This document shows, piece after piece, positions 61,757 through 64,000 of a DNA stretch of 64,000 nt; position 1 is the stretch's first letter, and each line of letters begins with the position of its first letter. Source of the stretch: Shouchella miscanthi (lineage in GTDB: Bacteria; Bacillota; Bacilli; Bacillales; Bacillaceae_D); NCBI RefSeq assembly GCF_007725405.1, contig NZ_CP042163.1, forward strand, positions 3,224,001 through 3,288,000, in the 5' to 3' direction. The notes beneath the pieces were generated by a model. The model had not been told where the DNA came from, searched no databases, and saw only the letters and a program-made list of their open reading frames with translations. The position numbers and the translations under genes are program-made.

Positions 61757-61906
61757 TTATGTCCCGGGACGCGTTGGACCATCTGTTAATTCAGCAACTG
61801 AACTTGCAGGTCCAGTACCTGGTCTTGTAGGGCCACTTAAATCAATAACAGAAGTTGTTGATAAAACGATCCCCATTGCAATTAGCAACGATACTACCTG
61901 TTTCAC
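61757..61906 (-). CDS. Secreted small-peptide precursor with duplicated GPTRPGT (Phr-like)
   Basis: A 49-residue precursor. GTG 61906 follows AAGGGGGTGA at ideal spacing. Residues 1-20 form a signal-peptide-like start (MKQ, then VVSLLIAMGIVLS). GPTRPGT occurs at 25-31 and again at 43-49, where it is the exact C terminus. All seven codons differ synonymously between the copies. A C-terminal pentapeptide TRPGT, basic at its second residue and ending in T, fits the look of Phr signalling pentapeptides such as ARNQT, ERGMT and SRNVT. No Rap-type TPR gene is adjacent, so the receptor is unknown. Downstream of the stop the frame stays open for 36 more codons, so truncation of a longer protein is the main alternative. 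Confidence 0.65.
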   Translation of the reverse strand: MKQVVSLLIAMGIVLSTTSVIDLSGPTRPGTGPASSVAELTDGPTRPGT

Positions 61907-62112
61907 ATCTTCACCCCCTTTTCATCATGTACTCTTTCGTAAATCTTTAGCATAACTTGCAAAGAAAAATCGACCACTACTTATTTCTTACCATATCATA
62001 ACGCTCGAAAATCAAGTAGCGACTAGTACTAAGTTATCCCATATAAACAGTCAAGCAACGTTCATTCATCTTTAGTATCATGGTTTAGCAAAACACTCTA
62101 AGGGGTGATTAA

Positions 62113-62163
62113 ATGAGTAGTTACATACGATGCACCTCTGTTACCCCAAGCAGGATCATGTAA
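62113..62163 (+). CDS. Very small ORF, 16 residues, with strong ribosome site
   Basis: CTAAGGGGTGATTAA precedes ATG 62113, giving a near-perfect ribosome site. The 16-codon frame (MSSYIRCTSVTPSRIM) ends in tandem stops TAA-TAA and is followed 32 bases later by a hairpin with a T-run. It could be a leader peptide, a tiny translated peptide or the remnant of a gene. It does not resemble an amino-acid-rich attenuator. Confidence 0.4.
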   Translation: MSSYIRCTSVTPSRIM

Positions 62164-62194
62164 TAACCCATCGGCTTTATTAGCCCCCTTGAGA

Positions 62195-62222
62195 CCTCGA
62201 AAAAAGCGGGGTTTTGTTTATT
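62195..62222 (+). terminator. Candidate terminator behind the 16-codon frame
   Basis: ACCTCG pairs with CGGGGT (one G-U) around AAAAAAG, followed by TTTGTTTATT. Confidence 0.5.
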
Positions 62223-62260
62223 CTCTTATTGTTCATTTATTTCTATTGGACAGAAAGTAT

Positions 62261-62452
62261 CTACTTTAAGTCTCTTAACCTTAATTTAACCTGCCAATAT
62301 TCTAACCGCTCCTGTAACTGCTCTTGCATCAAAATAACCACCGTAACCCCTCTCTTCATCCAGCCTGAGTCAAAAAATTCTTTTAGAAAACCATTGCAAT
62401 TGATTGAGGGACCGCGCACGGTAACGTGATCAGCTCTTTTTTTATTTTGATC
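62261..62452 (-). other. Open frame without start, possible gene remnant
   Basis: The minus strand is open for 63 codons here and ends with a helical EQLQERLEYWQVKLRLRDLK stretch. There is no start codon with a ribosome site at its 5' end; ATG codons inside would give 32 or 22 residues. A second overlapping frame ends RAVTGAVRILAG. I cannot support either as a gene, and the rest of 62223-62556 shows nothing else. Confidence 0.25.
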
Positions 62453-62556
62453 TTATGTGTGTTCGTGACGATGTAATTCCGCGTTTTACCGCGCTCTCCA
62501 AGGGTAATGAATTAAAAGCGTTCACTAAACCTTAACTTTCAGAAGTATCTATAGAA

Positions 62557-62751
62557 ATGGAGGTAATTAAAATTAAAAACGCATTATCAAAAACGTTAGT
62601 CACTTCCTTTATCACAGTTGTAGGCATTTTAATCATATTGCTCATCTTCAATGGGGCATCTGTATTTAATAACACTCTATTAATGTCAGCACTGGCGTTT
62701 ATTGTACTAATACATTTTATTATTATACTCTTCCGCAACCGTTCCACTTAG
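62557..62751 (+). CDS. Small two-helix membrane protein, 59-64 residues
   Basis: The frame encodes a basic start (KIKNALSKTLV), two hydrophobic segments (about 16-33 and 41-58) and a FRNRST end. The start is unusual: ATG 62557 overlaps the only good ribosome site, GGAGG (62559-62563), while an in-frame ATT at 62572 sits 8 bases behind it. ATT initiation would give 59 residues. It is the first of three small membrane-protein genes in a row, each with a GGAGG site. Function unknown. Confidence 0.6.
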   Translation: MEVIKIKNALSKTLVTSFITVVGILIILLIFNGASVFNNTLLMSALAFIVLIHFIIILFRNRST

Positions 62752-62802
62752 ACTGATTCAACCTATTTATTAAATCGTAGTAAATGAATTGGAGGTCTTC
62801 TT

Positions 62803-62907
62803 ATGAATGAGAATAATGATAGAAAACCATTCCGCAGCAAGAAAGATATGTTCCTGTGGTTACTTGCAGGGATACTAGGCACTCTCATAGCTATAATAAT
62901 ATTTTGA
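62803..62907 (+). CDS. Small single-helix membrane protein, 34 residues
   Basis: ATG 62803 follows TTGGAGG at ideal spacing. The protein has a charged N-terminal half (ENNDRKPFRSKKD) and a C-terminal membrane helix (FLWLLAGILGTLIAIIIF) that ends at the stop codon. This tail-anchored layout and the strong ribosome site support a real gene. It lies between two other small membrane-protein genes. Function unknown. Confidence 0.65.
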   Translation: MNENNDRKPFRSKKDMFLWLLAGILGTLIAIIIF

Positions 62908-62940
62908 TACTCCAGTTAAACAAGATTTAGGAGGTATTCG

Positions 62941-63138
62941 ATGTATCGTTTTAACAGATGGACCTATTCCCTGACACTAGCTCTCATATGCGGTGCCGTT
63001 TACTTAGCATTGAGTTATTTTAATAACAATCAAGCGGAATGGCTAAACACCCTTATCCTAACCACCGCTTTATTCCTTACATGGGTGTTTCTTTTTCCAA
63101 GATTCTATAAAAATAAAAATGGTGAAGTTAAAAAGTGA
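62941..63138 (+). CDS. Small two-helix membrane protein, 65 residues
   Basis: ATG 62941 follows TAGGAGGTATTCG. The protein has two hydrophobic spans (about 8-26 and 35-52) separated by NNNQAEWLN, with a lysine-rich PRFYKNKNGEVKK tail inside. It resembles many small Bacillus proteins of unknown function. It probably shares a transcript with the two small genes before it. Confidence 0.68.
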   Translation: MYRFNRWTYSLTLALICGAVYLALSYFNNNQAEWLNTLILTTALFLTWVFLFPRFYKNKNGEVKK

Positions 63139-63163
63139 TACTCCCTATAGAGGAGAGCGTTAA

Positions 63164-63451
63164 TCAACAATTACAAAAATTCACGGTGAGGGGAGGATTC
63201 GAGATCGTAAAAATACTCTAAGCGTGAATTCTATGGAACAATTAGGAACTCAAGAAGAAAGAGGTACAAGAAATACTGAAGTTGTTGATATTCAAAATTG
63301 AGGAACGACTTTTGAAAACCCTACCAATTATACGAGCGATCGAAGTAACGATGAACTATTAGAGATCGAAATCTACAATGTAGGACACTCTTCTGTTGAA
63401 GTGTTTCCACCAACCGAGCTAACCCTGATTCGACAGAAGAGTGATTTTTAA
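63164..63451 (+). pseudogene. Broken gene with an in-frame TGA
   Basis: One frame runs from 63164 to the stop at 63449-63451 and is interrupted only by TGA at 63299-63301. After the TGA it reads GTTFENPTNYTSDRSNDELL and IYNVGHSSVEVFPPTELTL, which looks like real protein. A change from TGG (Trp) would explain the stop. A strong ribosome site, GGGGAGG (63190-63196), has no normal start codon behind it in this frame, so the 5' end is damaged too. GTG 63224 and ATG 63233 are the only in-frame starts. No family recognised. Confidence 0.55.
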
Positions 63452-63453
63452 CG

Positions 63454-63482
63454 TATAGGGTATTCTCCCATACTTGCATTTT
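63454..63482 (+). terminator. Candidate terminator behind the broken gene
   Basis: GTATAGGG pairs with CCCATAC (one bulge) around TATTCT, followed by TTGCATTTT. Confidence 0.45.
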
Positions 63483-63522
63483 ATAACGACTTTAGGACTA
63501 AAAACTGCAACTATACTGCAAA

Positions 63523-63789
63523 TCAGTTATTTTCTTTTTTAGAGTCTTCATCTTTCCACTCAAAAAACACTACTAATAGGAAAGAAATTATTGCTAAAGG
63601 TAAAGTTACCATCAGTGCAATAAGACCAAAAGTATAAGTCCAAAATAAAGCGTTATTTCCAGTTTGATTCTGTATAAATTGTTCGTAAAGGTCAATTGCA
63701 AGAAAGAAAAGAAATATCGGAACTATAGTAATGACAATAGTCCAAAGTATTGTCTTAATTAATCTTTTAGAGAAAGATTTTGACTTCAA
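63523..63789 (-). CDS. Small two-helix membrane protein, 88 residues
   Basis: An 88-residue protein with a basic start (KSKSFSKRLIK), two membrane helices (about 12-32 and 47-74), an external loop YEQFIQNQTGNNALFW, and an acidic/basic cytoplasmic end (EWKDEDSKKENN). The start is TTG 63789 behind GAGG. It follows the gene at the right edge after 20 bases, so they are probably one operon. Function unknown; it could be an immunity or accessory protein, but nothing here proves that. Confidence 0.7.
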   Translation of the reverse strand: MKSKSFSKRLIKTILWTIVITIVPIFLFFLAIDLYEQFIQNQTGNNALFWTYTFGLIALMVTLPLAIISFLLVVFFEWKDEDSKKENN

Positions 63790-63809
63790 ATTGTTTTACC
63801 TCACTTAAA

Positions 63810-64000
63810 TTAGAAGGAAGCATTAAATCTTTGATTTCCATGTGTAGGGAATAAGTTGTTAAATCCTTCATTATCTTTTGTATATACTAAGAAACTCATT
63901 CCTGATTTCGGTATATAAACAGCCACTTCATGCGCAGGTGCTAAATCATGGACTCCAGATACACTTCCAGATCCATTAGAAGTAATATTTACTGAGTAAT
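63810..64000 (-). CDS. Unknown protein, C-terminal part, cut by the right edge
   Basis: The minus strand is open from the window edge to TAA at 63810-63812, giving 62 residues. The sequence (VNITSNGSGSVSGVHDL, AVYIPKSGMSFLVYTKDNEG, LFPTHGNQRFNASF) is beta-rich, without cysteines or charged clusters, and looks extracellular. It precedes the 88-residue membrane-protein gene by 20 bases on the same strand. The start and any signal peptide lie outside the window. No family recognised. Confidence 0.6.
   Translation of the reverse strand, partial: YSVNITSNGSGSVSGVHDLAPAHEVAVYIPKSGMSFLVYTKDNEGFNNLFPTHGNQRFNASF

Noticed and set aside
62214-62429. 71-codon plus-strand frame
   Set aside because: No ribosome site, many cysteine and serine runs, overlaps a terminator and lies antisense to another open frame.
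63299-63301. TGA as a selenocysteine codon
   Set aside because: No selenoprotein genes or SECIS-like hairpin are visible nearby; loss of a TGG codon is simpler. The formate dehydrogenase in the window uses cysteine.
1-64000. CRISPR arrays, tRNA or rRNA genes, prophage or transposase genes
   Set aside because: None seen on either strand by reading; no regularly spaced repeats, no tRNA-like cloverleaf segments with CCA-type ends, no integrase or transposase motifs.

Overview
The window looks like chromosomal DNA from a low-to-mid-GC, endospore-forming Bacillaceae. The evidence is strong AGGAGG-type ribosome sites, frequent TTG and GTG starts, sigma-A and sigma-B consensus promoters, spore genes (SleL-type cortex lytic enzyme, YjcZ-type protein), and the gene order moxR-DUF58-transglutaminase-guaA known from Bacillus subtilis. 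Ectoine-type uptake (ehuBCDA) and acidic surface lipoproteins suggest an alkaliphilic or halotolerant relative such as the Shouchella/Alkalihalobacillus group. That placement is inference; no rRNA gene is present to confirm it.

Layout. 0-2.5 kb: class Ib ribonucleotide reductase (nrdE end, nrdF), a Nudix hydrolase and a short coiled-coil protein. 2.5-6.3 kb: SleL-like glucosaminidase, an SDR oxidoreductase, a 33-residue membrane protein and a NYN-domain nuclease-like protein. 6.4-9.6 kb: a YtrA-type GntR/ABC operon with two operators on its promoter. 9.6-18.6 kb: hydrolases, an Rrf2 regulator, an atypical PRPP synthetase paralog, two Gfo/Idh/MocA oxidoreductases, an M15 peptidase, SCP2 and CsbD proteins. 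18.8-24.5 kb: a LytS/LytTR two-component system, CstA-type (pyruvate) transporter and a 2-oxoacid decarboxylase. 25.3-33.1 kb: GNAT, guaA and the moxR/DUF58/transglutaminase operon. 33.3-37.7 kb: secreted phosphoesterase, two glycine-rich small proteins, a PBP3-like lipoprotein and a nitroreductase. 37.8-40.9 kb: ehuBCDA. 41.2-47.4 kb: lipoprotein, the csbB-gtcA-yfhO glycosylation cassette, two small membrane proteins and a ferritin-like protein. 47.4-57.9 kb: formate dehydrogenase, formate channel and most of the molybdenum cofactor pathway. 57.9-61.5 kb: HpaB-type monooxygenase, alpha/beta hydrolase, and a YhhQ-type queuosine precursor transporter behind a preQ1-I riboswitch. 61.5-64 kb: an AT-rich accessory tail full of very small and broken genes.

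How the genes work together. The molybdenum genes (moaA, moeA, mobB, moaE, moaD on one strand; moaB, mobA, moaC on the other) supply the cofactor for FdhA, FdhD supplies sulfur to it, and the FocA-type channel, under a consensus sigma-B promoter, moves formate. The LytS/LytTR pair, CATGTT direct repeats, a cre site and CstA form a carbon-controlled pyruvate uptake module beside a decarboxylase that could use the product.

The most unusual item is a 49-codon secreted-peptide gene at 61757-61906 (minus strand). It carries the heptapeptide GPTRPGT twice, once at its exact C terminus, and all seven codons differ synonymously between the copies. It resembles a Phr-type signalling peptide precursor but has no Rap gene next to it.
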